DNA of 41,028 nt, taken from an uncultured Prevotellaceae bacterium (GTDB taxonomy: Bacteria; Bacteroidota; Bacteroidia; Bacteroidales; Bacteroidaceae). Under the pieces are notes generated by a model, which was given only the letters and a program-made list of their open reading frames with translations, was not told the DNA's origin and did no database searches. The DNA lies in the NCBI GenBank assembly GCA_937898415.1, contig CALDLA010000095.1:1-41028 (forward strand). Direction: 5' to 3'. The position numbers and the translations under genes were made by a program. Shown piece after piece: positions 7,607 to 16,300 of the stretch. Numbering within the stretch: the first letter of the stretch is position 1; the number at the start of each line of letters is the position of its first letter.

Positions 7607-9916
7607 TTACTTTACCACTACCTTCTTTCCATTCTTAACGTAAACACCCGGCTTGAGGTTATTACCGCGAACCACACGGCCGTTAAGGTCGTAAACAGGT
7701 GACTCGGCAACTGTCTTTCGGAGCTGGCGAATAGCGGTAGCCTCCTCATCAAACACCATAGAGAATGAGCGGGCATTAGCCGATGCAGGAACGGTGAAGA
7801 AAGCCTTGCGAGCAGGAACATTGACTGCAGCGAAGCTGTGGAAGCCGAAGTTATTGTTCTTGTTGCTAAGCATATAGAGCCTATAGCTGTCGTTAGAAGT
7901 GAGGGATGTGCGAGCCGTCGGCAGATCCACGCCATTAAGGTCGTTAACTGCGCTATACTCGGCAGCAGAGGCATCATCACGAGTCATGCTGATGCTGTTA
8001 TCCTCACCAACGATAATCACAGCCGTACCCTTAGGAATCACCCTGCCGAGCATGTGCAGGATAATCATGTCATCGCTCACAGTAGCGATATAGGCACAAG
8101 CCTCCTCGCCATCTGCAATACGATAACCTGCATCGCCACAATAGAAGGTAGTCCAGTTGAGGTCATCTATCAGACTGCCCTTAAGGCTGATCTCATTCAT
8201 AGGCTCCCATACAGCCGTAACGCTCACGTTCTTATCTGGCATAGTAAACTGTCCATTCTCAATAGTAACATCATCGCTATTGAAACCACCGAACTCATAC
8301 CCATCACGATTATTTGCTTCAAGCTTTACGATACTGCCCTGGGTAGCCACGGTATAGTCACCATAGGTAAGGGCATCAGATGTAACTCCAGAGCCGAGGT
8401 TAAGGCGATAGAGAGGCGTGTTGCCGCCACCGTCGATGAACTCATTATAGCCATCGTCCTTACCGCAGATCTTCCCGTTAGAGGCTACATCATAGAGGCA
8501 GTTGCTAATGGTGAGGGTTGCAATATTATCTGCAGTTAAGTCATAGTTTCTACCGACGATACAACCGCAAGAATTAATAGCCCATGCGTTGATAGTGGTA
8601 CCAACCACGGCGCAATTACTGATTGTCTTCATGTGTAAAGAGTAGTTACCAGCACTATACCCTACGATACCACCGACATTAAAACTTCTACAACTAATGG
8701 TTCCACCCACTACGTTGCAATTCCGTATCGTGCCACACCAAAGTTCACCAACAATACCACCAACGTTACTTTCTCCTGCGAACTTTGGGTTTACAAGGGT
8801 TACATTCTCTATAATAGGGTTAGCCTTCACAGAACAAAAGAGGCCCACGTTGTCTTCAGATCTATCATAACTGATATTGCTTATCGTATGTCCCTGACCA
8901 TCGAAATGTCCTGCAAATTGGGTATTAGTACCGTAGCCTATCGGCACAAAATTGACATTGCTGAAATCAAGGTCATCTGTCATTTTTATAGTTGCCATCT
9001 CACAGGTGTGGTCTTCACCAGATCTCATATAATTACCCAGATTAAGGATATCCTGCTCATTGGCAATGACAAAGGAATGGTCGGTTTCGTCAAATGTCAG
9101 GTTAATCTCATCAAGGAATATCTGCCTTATGCTAACGGCATCGCTGCTTTTCGCTTTTAAGTTGAGAAAAGAGGTGATTGTTGTATTCACTGCCTTAGTG
9201 CTGAAAGCCTTGAACGTGCCGTTGACATATAGGACACTATTTTTATAAGAAACTCTGACCGTAGGTTTGTTTTTGGTAGATGTGTTATAGAATGCATCCT
9301 CCTCGATAGTCCTTATGCTGATAGGCAGATATACGGTATTCGTCTTGTAACCTTCAAACGCCTTCCAGCGAATGGTGGTAAGGCTGGTGCAGTTACGCAG
9401 ATCCACGTTACCACCGAAATCGTCGAATGCAGCGGAGGCAATGGATGTGAGATTGCTACCTTTGGCAGCGGTAAAGGTACAGCCGTCAGGAGTCTTGCTT
9501 CCCACGCTCACAAAAGCACTCTCACCAATACTGGTGACGCTGGCAGGGAGAGTTACGCTCTGGATAAAGGAAGACAATTCGAAAGCCATCTTACCAACAT
9601 GAGTCAGCCCTTCAGGCAGTTCGAGGTGAGTAATGGCAATATGATTGCTCCACCAAGGAGTATCGCCGAAACCATAGTCGGTCATAGCACCTGTACCCGT
9701 AATTGTCAGGGTGAGAGGGGTTCTGGTCCAGCCACTATAGGTGAAATCAGCCTCACCATTCTCAGTAAGCGTCCATGTGAGGTTATCGCCACACGTGCCA
9801 GAATCCACCACATCACCTTTTGCCGCCCATGCCGTAGCCGAAGTGAGCAACACGAATAACAGCATCATTGCCGTTTTAGAAAACATCAGTTTCTTTGTTT
9901 GTGATTTTTTTACCAT
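7607..9916 (-). CDS. Secreted BspA/GLUG-repeat surface protein
   Basis: This protein has 769 residues from the ATG at 9916, which gives a signal peptide (KKSQTKKLMFSKTAMMLLFVLLTSATAWA). Domain order: BspA-type leucine-rich repeats (about 60-270, for example LPEGLTHVGKMAFE and LPASVTSIGESAF); GLUG repeats (about 320-480, FAGHFDGQGHTISNI and NVGGIVG); an InlB-type B repeat (about 545-590, ending in MPDKNVSVTAVWEP); a beta-rich module; and a tail ending KPGVYVKNGKKVVVK. Known relatives are surface adhesins. The reading frame continues upstream without a stop through the neighbouring RAYT-derived element to 10096 and beyond, but that extension would bury the signal peptide, so I reject it as the main start. 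No TAnnTTTG box lies between the element and the ATG. Confidence 0.85.
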   Translation of the reverse strand: MVKKSQTKKLMFSKTAMMLLFVLLTSATAWAAKGDVVDSGTCGDNLTWTLTENGEADFTYSGWTRTPLTLTITGTGAMTDYGFGDTPWWSNHIAITHLELPEGLTHVGKMAFELSSFIQSVTLPASVTSIGESAFVSVGSKTPDGCTFTAAKGSNLTSIASAAFDDFGGNVDLRNCTSLTTIRWKAFEGYKTNTVYLPISIRTIEEDAFYNTSTKNKPTVRVSYKNSVLYVNGTFKAFSTKAVNTTITSFLNLKAKSSDAVSIRQIFLDEINLTFDETDHSFVIANEQDILNLGNYMRSGEDHTCEMATIKMTDDLDFSNVNFVPIGYGTNTQFAGHFDGQGHTISNISYDRSEDNVGLFCSVKANPIIENVTLVNPKFAGESNVGGIVGELWCGTIRNCNVVGGTISCRSFNVGGIVGYSAGNYSLHMKTISNCAVVGTTINAWAINSCGCIVGRNYDLTADNIATLTISNCLYDVASNGKICGKDDGYNEFIDGGGNTPLYRLNLGSGVTSDALTYGDYTVATQGSIVKLEANNRDGYEFGGFNSDDVTIENGQFTMPDKNVSVTAVWEPMNEISLKGSLIDDLNWTTFYCGDAGYRIADGEEACAYIATVSDDMIILHMLGRVIPKGTAVIIVGEDNSISMTRDDASAAEYSAVNDLNGVDLPTARTSLTSNDSYRLYMLSNKNNNFGFHSFAAVNVPARKAFFTVPASANARSFSMVFDEEATAIRQLRKTVAESPVYDLNGRVVRGNNLKPGVYVKNGKKVVVK

Positions 9917-9945
9917 CTTTATTTGTATCTTACTTACGTTTAGCG

Positions 9946-10198
9946 GAATCATGGGGACTCTTGTGATCATTTCATTTGCTACAATTATTGTATTACTCCG
10001 AAAGAGGCACCTGTCAGTCTTGCCAGCTGGCGAATGCCGACACAAAATGACATGGCGAATCTCAGTACCGCTAAGCTTTCTTGCTTGTCGTGGCATCGTA
10101 CGTCGTTTTCTTGTTAGACTATGCAAAAGTAATAACATATTTCTAAACTGCCAAATCATTCGGACGAAAAATGATCACAAGAACCGTCCCCGGTGACC
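9946..10198 (-). mobile_element. RAYT-derived miniature element, copy 2
   Basis: At 253 bp this is nearly identical to copy 1. The length difference is one 3-nt deletion (GGT) in the left terminal repeat, so the repeat pair is imperfect here. It carries the same internal promoter (10124-10131 on the minus strand) and the same ATG (10096, MPRQARKLS). It sits about 30 bp upstream of the BspA-like ATG, in the same direction, and its reading frame runs into that gene in frame. Confidence 0.8.
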
Positions 10199-10200
10199 GA

Positions 10201-10232
10201 AAAACGCGAAACGATGGTGAGTTTCGCGTTTT
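10201..10232 (-). terminator. Terminator of the fimbrillin-like gene
   Basis: The 12-bp perfect stem AAAACGCGAAAC/GTTTCGCGTTTT has an 8-nt loop, and the T-rich descending arm ends leftward in TTTTTC. It lies 30 nt after the stop at 10262. Confidence 0.8.
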
Positions 10233-10261
10233 CTTATTGTAGCGGGATGAACTATTGTCTT

Positions 10262-12001
10262 TTATTTTGTCAGCGTCCATTGTCTACAGTTATCGACTGT
10301 GCTGGTCGTCCAATTGAAGTTGGTTGTAGGCGTTCCTGCTGTCCACGAAGTTGTGCCGTCGATGGTGATGTCACCGCATTGACTAATGCATCTACCATTA
10401 TCTACGGATTTTCCGATTGGTGGAACATTTTCGCCACCACTTGAACCAGCTGTTGCCGTTACTTTCTTTGCCCCTGATGTGATGGTGATGTTGCCACAAG
10501 CTCCACCAGGACCACAACCAATACCAGCAGCAGTTCCCTTACCCGTTGCCGTGACAGTACCACCAGAAATAGTTATATCGCCACATTCGGAACGATAAGC
10601 TTCAGAAGAACTCGAATAAGAGTAACCAGAGCCGATACCAGCACAACCAGAACCACCTGTGGCTATAATGGTGCCACCCTCAATGACAATGTTACCACAG
10701 TCAGCAGTCCTGTAAGCCCCAATGCCTGCCCCATTTCCCATATCATTAGAATCATAACCTGTGGCAATAAGCGTACCAGTTCCTTTGATGGTCAATGTTG
10801 TCCCCTTTGCGACGTATATTCCGGCCCCCTGGTCTCCAATCAATGTATTTTTACCTTTGAGTGTAATCGTGGCATCACCATCGCAGATAAGTCCTGAACG
10901 TCCATTAAATGAATTATGAGTTGCATAGCACAACGTGATTTTTGCACCACCTCCCACACTTAACCTGTGATATTTAGCGAGCTCACCCGTCACGATGTCG
11001 CCATCCTTAATTCTATAAATTCTATAGTTGTCGTAGTTGCCGTCAGGGTCAGTATCCTCTTCCTTGATTTTGGAGAGGTCAATAGCTTTTTGCAATGTCA
11101 CATTGATTCTGTAGTATTTGCCATCCTCAAAGTTTACGGGGTTTGAAGGTACGTAAACGTATATTGAGCCATCATCAGCCTCGACTTTCAGTCCAAGGTT
11201 CATATTACCAGTGGTGTGGATGGATGCAAAGACTATGCTGGAAGCGAATTGCTGGTTGATGACAAGGTCACCGTATGTTTTTCCTTTCGAAACGACATCG
11301 TCTGTCTTGTAGAGGGCAGGTTCACCATTGAAGGTGCTGCCGTCATCGAAGATGGTCAAGGTCTTGACCTTGACCTCGTTGCCCGAAACATCTTTGAAAT
11401 CGAACCTCACAATGGCATTCATTCTCGTAAATTTGATGCCTTGGTTAATGGCGACGGTCTTTGCCTCATCATCGATTACGTACTCTCCTTGATCCAGAGT
11501 AGCTAAAGCGAAGTCTGAATGAAGCGAAATGTCCTCCAGACTACCCGTCTGTCCGGTCCAGTCACATTCTGCTTCGTGAAGATAGAACATTAATCCGTTG
11601 TCGTTGGGAGCCTTGGTCAGGGTTCCGCTGAGCGTGGTAGCACCAGTACTGCTATATTCTTTCGATTTCAGAGTGCCGATTACCTCGAACCCTGTTCTAT
11701 CGTCTTTCATCTGCACAACTTTCACTTCTTCTCCCTGCTGCCAATAAGCAGTAAGATTCGTTTCAGAGCCACTGAAAACGATGGAGCGGGTGCCTGTCGC
11801 TCCGCCATTGCTCTTGTTGGCATTGTCGGTATCTTCAAATTCGCCCTTGTTGACTTGGACGGTCATTGTCCATTCCCCAGTCCCGGCTTTTTCCTCGATT
11901 TGCTTGTCAATCTCGTCGTTATCGCTCGAACATGCAGAAAAAGCAGCTCCCGCCATCAGCAGGACTGCAAACACGCGAAAGTAGTTACTTATCTTTTTCA
12001 T
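10262..12001 (-). CDS. Fimbrillin-like lipoprotein with G/T-rich repeat domain
   Basis: The protein has 579 residues from the ATG at 12001, which has AGGAGGACAC upstream; a TTG three bases earlier is less likely. It has a lipoprotein signal (VFAVLLMAGAAFSAC, lipobox cysteine at residue 24). Residues about 40-310 resemble fimbrillin-family (Mfa/FimA-type) domains of Bacteroidales, with the R-S-I-V-F-S-G and W-Q-Q-G-E-E-V-K-V pattern. Residues about 345-540 contain short repeats such as GGTIIATGGSGCAGIG and GGTVTATGKGTAAGIG, probably a beta-helix. It lies 21 nt behind the 49-residue peptide gene and ends at a strong terminator. It is probably a surface-exposed adhesin or pilus-associated protein. 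Confidence 0.8.
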   Translation of the reverse strand: MKKISNYFRVFAVLLMAGAAFSACSSDNDEIDKQIEEKAGTGEWTMTVQVNKGEFEDTDNANKSNGGATGTRSIVFSGSETNLTAYWQQGEEVKVVQMKDDRTGFEVIGTLKSKEYSSTGATTLSGTLTKAPNDNGLMFYLHEAECDWTGQTGSLEDISLHSDFALATLDQGEYVIDDEAKTVAINQGIKFTRMNAIVRFDFKDVSGNEVKVKTLTIFDDGSTFNGEPALYKTDDVVSKGKTYGDLVINQQFASSIVFASIHTTGNMNLGLKVEADDGSIYVYVPSNPVNFEDGKYYRINVTLQKAIDLSKIKEEDTDPDGNYDNYRIYRIKDGDIVTGELAKYHRLSVGGGAKITLCYATHNSFNGRSGLICDGDATITLKGKNTLIGDQGAGIYVAKGTTLTIKGTGTLIATGYDSNDMGNGAGIGAYRTADCGNIVIEGGTIIATGGSGCAGIGSGYSYSSSSEAYRSECGDITISGGTVTATGKGTAAGIGCGPGGACGNITITSGAKKVTATAGSSGGENVPPIGKSVDNGRCISQCGDITIDGTTSWTAGTPTTNFNWTTSTVDNCRQWTLTK

Positions 12002-12022
12002 CAATTGTGTCCTCCTTTTGTT

Positions 12023-12172
12023 TTATTCCCAATTCCAGTCTCCTTCGTATGTGTAGTTATCGATTTGCCCAGCAGTATTTACCTCTGGTTTTGGGCCACT
12101 TGCGGTTTGCATGAAGGTCTGCAAACTAATGACGACGATTTTCATCGCCGGTTTTTGATAAGATTTCTTCAT
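12023..12172 (-). CDS. Short MKK-x-Y-x-x-P peptide
   Basis: This is a 49-residue peptide (MKKSYQKPAMKIVVISLQTF...), ending in an acidic, aromatic tail (YEGDWNWE). It shares K-x-Y-x-x-P-A-M-x-x-V with the peptide at 7414-7587. It is immediately upstream of the fimbrillin-like gene (21-nt gap), so it leads that operon. It has no obvious signal peptide or membrane segment. The shared layout supports a real gene; the function is unknown. Confidence 0.65.
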   Translation of the reverse strand: MKKSYQKPAMKIVVISLQTFMQTASGPKPEVNTAGQIDNYTYEGDWNWE

Positions 12173-12177
12173 TGTTA

Positions 12178-12411
12178 CTAAACTGTTTTGTTGTTGTTTG
12201 TTATAATAAAAACGTGGATCATGGGGACGGTTCTCTGGATCATGGGGACGGTTCTCGTGATCATTTCATCATACCGCTCTGTCAAGGAACGGAGACAACC
12301 TGTCATCTGCCGATAGTCCTCGTCATCCTCGAAGATATCCTGACGGTTTATACCTCTGAGCATAACGTGGTAGACTCCTGTACGGCTAAGCTTTCTTGCT
12401 TGTCGTGGCAT
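12178..12411 (-). pseudogene. Truncated RAYT transposase, N-terminal part
   Basis: From the ATG at 12411 the frame reads MPRQARKLS, then GVYHVMLRGINRQDIF and DDEDYRQM, an intact N-terminus of a REP-associated tyrosine transposase (Y1_Tnp family). After about 49 codons it runs into the terminal repeat sequence (MITRTVPMI) and stops at 12178. The catalytic HxH pair and tyrosine are not present, so no activity is expected. It is better preserved than the two other copies, whose internal sequence is deleted differently. Confidence 0.8.
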
Positions 12412-12460
12412 CGTACGTCGTTTTCTTGTTAGACTATGCAAAAGTAATAACATATTTCTA
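12216..12460 (-). mobile_element. RAYT-derived element, copy 3 with duplicated end
   Basis: The left terminus occurs twice in tandem: GGATCATGGGGACGGTTCTC at 12216-12235 and again at 12237-12256. The right side matches the other copies through the internal promoter (12439-12446) up to 12460, where similarity stops before the outer terminal repeat. It lies upstream of, and in the same direction as, the peptide and fimbrillin-like genes. Confidence 0.75.
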
Positions 12461-12480
12461 TACTTCTATATAACTAAAGT

Positions 12481-12579
12481 TACAGACCCCACCCCCTGCC
12501 CCTCCCCTTGAAGGGAGGGGAGAAAATTGACGGGATACTCCCCTCCCTTCAAGGGGAGGGGCAGGGGGTGGGGTCTGTA
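12481..12579. repeat. Perfect 41-bp inverted repeat (nested palindrome)
   Basis: The arms 12481-12521 and 12539-12579 are exact reverse complements and are separated by 17 nt. Each arm also contains its own inner palindrome (CTCCCCTTGAAGGGAG). The outer part (CAGACCCCACCCCCT) matches the design of the repeat inside the gene at 18145-19728. It lies between a leftward promoter (12624-12654) and the fimbrillin-like operon, so a folded transcript could attenuate expression. Confidence 0.9.
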
Positions 12580-12620
12580 TTGTTATTATTCATCTCTGCT
12601 TTCGTTTTACGAAAAGTTTG

Positions 12621-12692
12621 CTGCAAAGATACAAATTGTTTCTGAATAACCAAAGAATAGTACAAAAATATTTGGTAATCTCGATTATTTTT
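12621..12692. repeat. 72-bp repeat with promoters, copy B
   Basis: Identical to 6512-6583. Here the divergent rightward promoter is complete, because its -7 box lies just beyond the repeat. Confidence 0.85.
12624..12654 (-). promoter_or_regulatory. Leftward promoter towards the fimbrillin-like operon
   Basis: On the minus strand TTTG (12651-12654), 19 nt, then TATCTTTG (12624-12631). The transcript would cross the 41-bp inverted repeat and the truncated RAYT before reaching the 49-residue peptide gene. Confidence 0.7.
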
Positions 12693-12702
12693 TGTACCTT
12701 TG
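12671..12702 (+). promoter_or_regulatory. Promoter of the smalltalk gene
   Basis: TTTG (12671-12674), 20 nt, then TACCTTTG (12695-12702), an exact consensus match. It overlaps the leftward promoter region back to back. Confidence 0.8.
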
Positions 12703-12761
12703 TACCTGTGCAGGAGCGCACAATTAACCCTATTTATTCACCATTTAAAACACACAGTATT

Positions 12762-12854
12762 ATGAACAAGACATGGAAAACGATTCTTCAAGTGATCAGT
12801 TACATCATCACCCTGCTTCTGGGCGGAGCAGCCGGAGGAGCCGTGATGATGTAG
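12762..12854 (+). CDS. Smalltalk-family small protein
   Basis: This is a 30-residue peptide: MNKTWKTILQVI, then a hydrophobic segment SYIITLLLGGAAGG. The short, W-K-x-I-L-Q-V pattern followed by one membrane-like segment matches the Bacteroidota family called smalltalk, whose role is unknown. It has its own consensus promoter and a leader of about 55 nt. Downstream is a small two-helix membrane protein gene, which I infer is co-transcribed. Confidence 0.75.
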   Translation: MNKTWKTILQVISYIITLLLGGAAGGAVMM

Positions 12855-12910
12855 AAGTGAAAAGTGTAGAAGTGAAGAAGTGAAAAGTGAAGAGTGAAAA
12901 GTGAAAAGTT
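12855..12910. repeat. Heptanucleotide AGTGAAA/AGTGAAG tract
   Basis: About eight degenerate copies of AGTGAAA or AGTGAAG follow the smalltalk stop codon. The same heptamer recurs inside two genes (17995-18020 and 20299-20334). Confidence 0.75.
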
Positions 12911-12919
12911 ACGAAGGCC

Positions 12920-13150
12920 ATGGAAAACCAGAAAGGCTTCAAAATCTCTCAGTACGCCTGTGCGGTATTGCTCATCGTGAGCAGTATCGCGCTGGTGGCG
13001 TATCAGGTCATCGAGATTGACGACGTGGCTGGCGGGCTACTGTATTACGTGGCGCAGTCGTTCCTGCTGGCAGGGTCAATCTTCGGACTGGATCAGTACA
13101 TCAGGATTATTAACAAGCCTCGCAGTTCTGGCAACTCGTCGAATTCCTGA
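12920..13150 (+). CDS. Small inner-membrane protein
   Basis: This protein has 76 residues. There are two hydrophobic segments, about 12-30 (YACAVLLIVSSIALVAYQVI) and 40-57 (LLYYVAQSFLLAGSIFGLD), and a short basic and serine-rich tail. It lies 65 nt after smalltalk, separated by the heptanucleotide tract. I know of no function. I infer that the pair forms a small transcription unit. Confidence 0.65.
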   Translation: MENQKGFKISQYACAVLLIVSSIALVAYQVIEIDDVAGGLLYYVAQSFLLAGSIFGLDQYIRIINKPRSSGNSSNS

Positions 13151-13282
13151 AGATCTGCGAACATACCGACCAACTGCTCACGGGCAATGGCTGGCTCCAC
13201 ATCTCCTAATTGGCAAGAATTACGTCCAGAAATTATAAGAAATATTATTTTTCGCATTGTTGGATTAAATTCTTTCTAATTC

Positions 13283-13316
13283 TTGCTAATGTCTTTCATT
13301 TTTCTTTGTAACTTTG
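13283..13316 (+). promoter_or_regulatory. Promoter of the large GLUG protein gene
   Basis: TAACTTTG (13309-13316) fits TAnnTTTG, with a TTG at 13283-13285 as a possible -33 element at slightly long spacing. It is 24 nt before the ATG. Confidence 0.6.
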
Positions 13317-13339
13317 CACGCTGTTAGGATTATAGGATA

Positions 13340-16300
13340 ATGACAAAAATGATTACGACAAGCATGCTTGCCCCAAAAAGTCGCCCGGGGCAATGGAAGA
13401 AGGGCGCATGGCAGCGGCTCAGCGTAGCGCTGCTCTTCATGGTGCTCACCGCCTCGACGGCGTGGGCACAGGGTTATGACTACATCGCTGCCGACGGCAC
13501 GGTACACAACACGGCCGACGAGGGCATCACGCCCGAGATACTCAACGGCAGTACCGGCGCGTGTAATCTTGGCGTCGAGGACCAGACCACGTGGTACGTC
13601 GTGAGCCACAGCATCGGCTACGAAGACGTGATTAACTGTCAGGGCACCGTGAACATCATCCTCGTCGACGGCATGACCATGAGCGTGACCAAAAATGGTC
13701 GCTTCTATGGAATGTCCTCGACACTGAACATCTACGGCCAGGCCAAAGGCACCGGCAAGCTCAGCATCAATACAGCAGATGGTCACGATGGAATCCTTTG
13801 TGACCATGTGGTCATCAATGGCGGCACCGTCGAGTGCACCGCCGAAAGCGACGGCCAGAGTAGCATTAGTGGCAAGAGCAGCCTCACCATCAATGGCGGC
13901 ACCGTCACCGCCACCGCTTCCGATACCCCAGATGGCATGGGCCTCTCTTCCTTGGGCAACGTCACCATCAACGGCGGAAAGGTCACTGCCACCGGAGGCG
14001 TTGGTATCTACTCCAGCTTGGGTACCATCACGCTCGGCTCGTCTCACGCCGACGACTTCATCTATGCCAGCAGCTACTGGTCCGGTATCGGCAGCATCGC
14101 CATCAAAGACGGCCAGACACTCGCCGCCAATGACGTCGAGATCTACAAGGGCTCCCTCAGCAGCAATCAGAGGGACGCCATCGCCGGCAAGACCCTGAAG
14201 CTCGTCGAATGGGCAGGCACCGGCGCCGAGACCGACCCCTACCTCATCAAGATCCCCGCAGAGCTCAACCTGCTGGCCCTGCGCGTCAACGACGGCGACA
14301 GCGACTACAGCGGCAAGTATTTCCAGCTGAGCCAGACCATCAGCTTCGCCCACAAGACCGACGGCACGGAGGGCGCCGACACCGAGAACAACTTTACCGC
14401 CATCGGCAGCAACAGCCACCCCTTCAAGGGCCACTTCGACGGCAAGGATCAGAACTGCACCATCAGCGGCATCCGCATCTATAAGAGCGGCAGCGACGAC
14501 GCCGACAAGTTCCAAGGCCTCTTCGGCCGGATTGGCGAGGGCGCCGACATCCATCACGTCACCCTCATCGACGCACGCATCACCGGCCACTCCTACACCG
14601 GCGGCATCGTGGGCTCCAATTCCTTAGGCAACGTCAGCAACTGCCACGTAGCCAGCGACGTCACCATCCACGCCGTCAAGTCTGACGCCATCTACCACGG
14701 CGGCATTGTGGGCTTCAACGGCGGCAGCAACAACGCCGGCACCGGCTTTGTCAGCAACTGCACCAGCGCAGCCACGCTCACGCTCGCCAATGCCGGCAGC
14801 GGCAACTACTACGGCGGCGTCGTGGGCTACAACGTCGGCGGCACCCTGAGCCACAACCTCGCCATCGGAGCCGTCGTGCCCGCCACCGAGGACAACTACT
14901 ACGGCGCCATCTGCGGAAATAACGGCGGCACCCTCCAGAACAACTACTACCACGCCTGCACCGTAGCCGGCGTGCAGAACGCCACCACCGTAGGCTGTAA
15001 CAGCACCGACGTCATCGACGGCAACGGCGCCGTGCCCGCATACCTCGTCACTCTCGGCGAAGGCGTCACCCTCCAGGCCGACTTGACCGACGCCCAAGGC
15101 TTCAGCTACCACGGCGAGAGCGGCGGCGAGCCCGGCTACTACTGTCACGCCGGCGCAGAGCTCACCCTCAACGCCCTGCCCACCGAGCATCCGAGCCTCG
15201 GCTATCAGTACGCCTATACCGTCAATAGCGACATCGTCGACGGCACCACCGTCACCGTGCCCGCCTCGGCAACCACCGTTGCCATCGCCAGCAAGCCCAT
15301 CGACTGGACTACCGTGAGCAGCGGCGACAGCTGGGCCAGCGCATACATCATATATAATAAGGACCAGCTCAACCTGCTGGCCCAGCGCGTCAACGACGCC
15401 AAGGGCGACGCCTTTGCCGCCGATGGATACAAGGACAAGTACTTCAAGCTGGGCCAGAACGTCACCTACGACCACGAAACCGCGTGGAACGACGAGAACA
15501 GTAAGGAGAACAACTACACCGCCATCGGCTACGTCGACGGCTCCATCCTCCGCTACTTCAAGGGCCACTTCGACGGCGCGAGCTGCACCATCAGCGGCAT
15601 TCGCCTCTATAGCGGCGAGAAATATCAAGGCATCTTCGCCGTGACCTACGGTGCCGAAGTCAAGGGCATCACCCTCGACGATGCACGCATCACGGGCTAT
15701 GACTATACGGGCGGCATCGTGGGCACCAACAGCAACGACAGCAACGACGGCACCGTCGGCACCGTCAGCGACTGCCACGTCACAGCCACCGTCGCCATCC
15801 ACACCGACCAGGACAACGCCTATTTCCACGGCGGCATCGTGGGACGAAACTACGGCACCATCAGCAACTGCACCAGCGCAGCCACGCTCACCAGGAAGGA
15901 GGGTCTCAGCAACGGTGAATGCTACGGCGGCATCGCAGGTGAAAACTGGATTGACGCCACCCTGAGCGGCAACCTCGCCATCGGAGCCGTCGTGCCCGTC
16001 GCCAACGAAACCACCTACGGCGCCATCTGCGGATATAACGAGGCCGGCATCCTCCAGAACAACTACTACCGCGACTGCAAGGTGGCCAGCAACGACGTCA
16101 CCGTCTCTGGCGTAGGCTGCGGCAACATGGACGACGGCCAAGGTGGTTTCACCGTAGCCGACGTCGCCGAGAACAACGGCGCCATGCCTGGCTTCACCCT
16201 CAGCCTGCCTGACGGCGTGACCACCACGAGCACCCCCATTACCTATCATAAGGTGAGCTATTACGCCGGCACCATCACCCTGATCGGCGGTCTGCCCAGC

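Noticed and set aside
7838..8539. 233-codon plus-strand frame inside the BspA-like gene
   Set aside because: Antisense to a well-supported secreted protein and without a promoter or conserved pattern.
9917..10159. N-terminal extension of the BspA-like protein through the RAYT-derived element
   Set aside because: As the main product it would bury the signal peptide; reported as a finding, not as the gene start.
12481..12579. Possible CRISPR or integron site
   Set aside because: It is a single inverted repeat with no spaced direct repeats and no cas or integrase genes nearby.
13286..14590. 434-codon minus-strand frame over the start of the GLUG gene
   Set aside because: Same cause as above; it overlaps the promoter and signal peptide of a well-supported gene.
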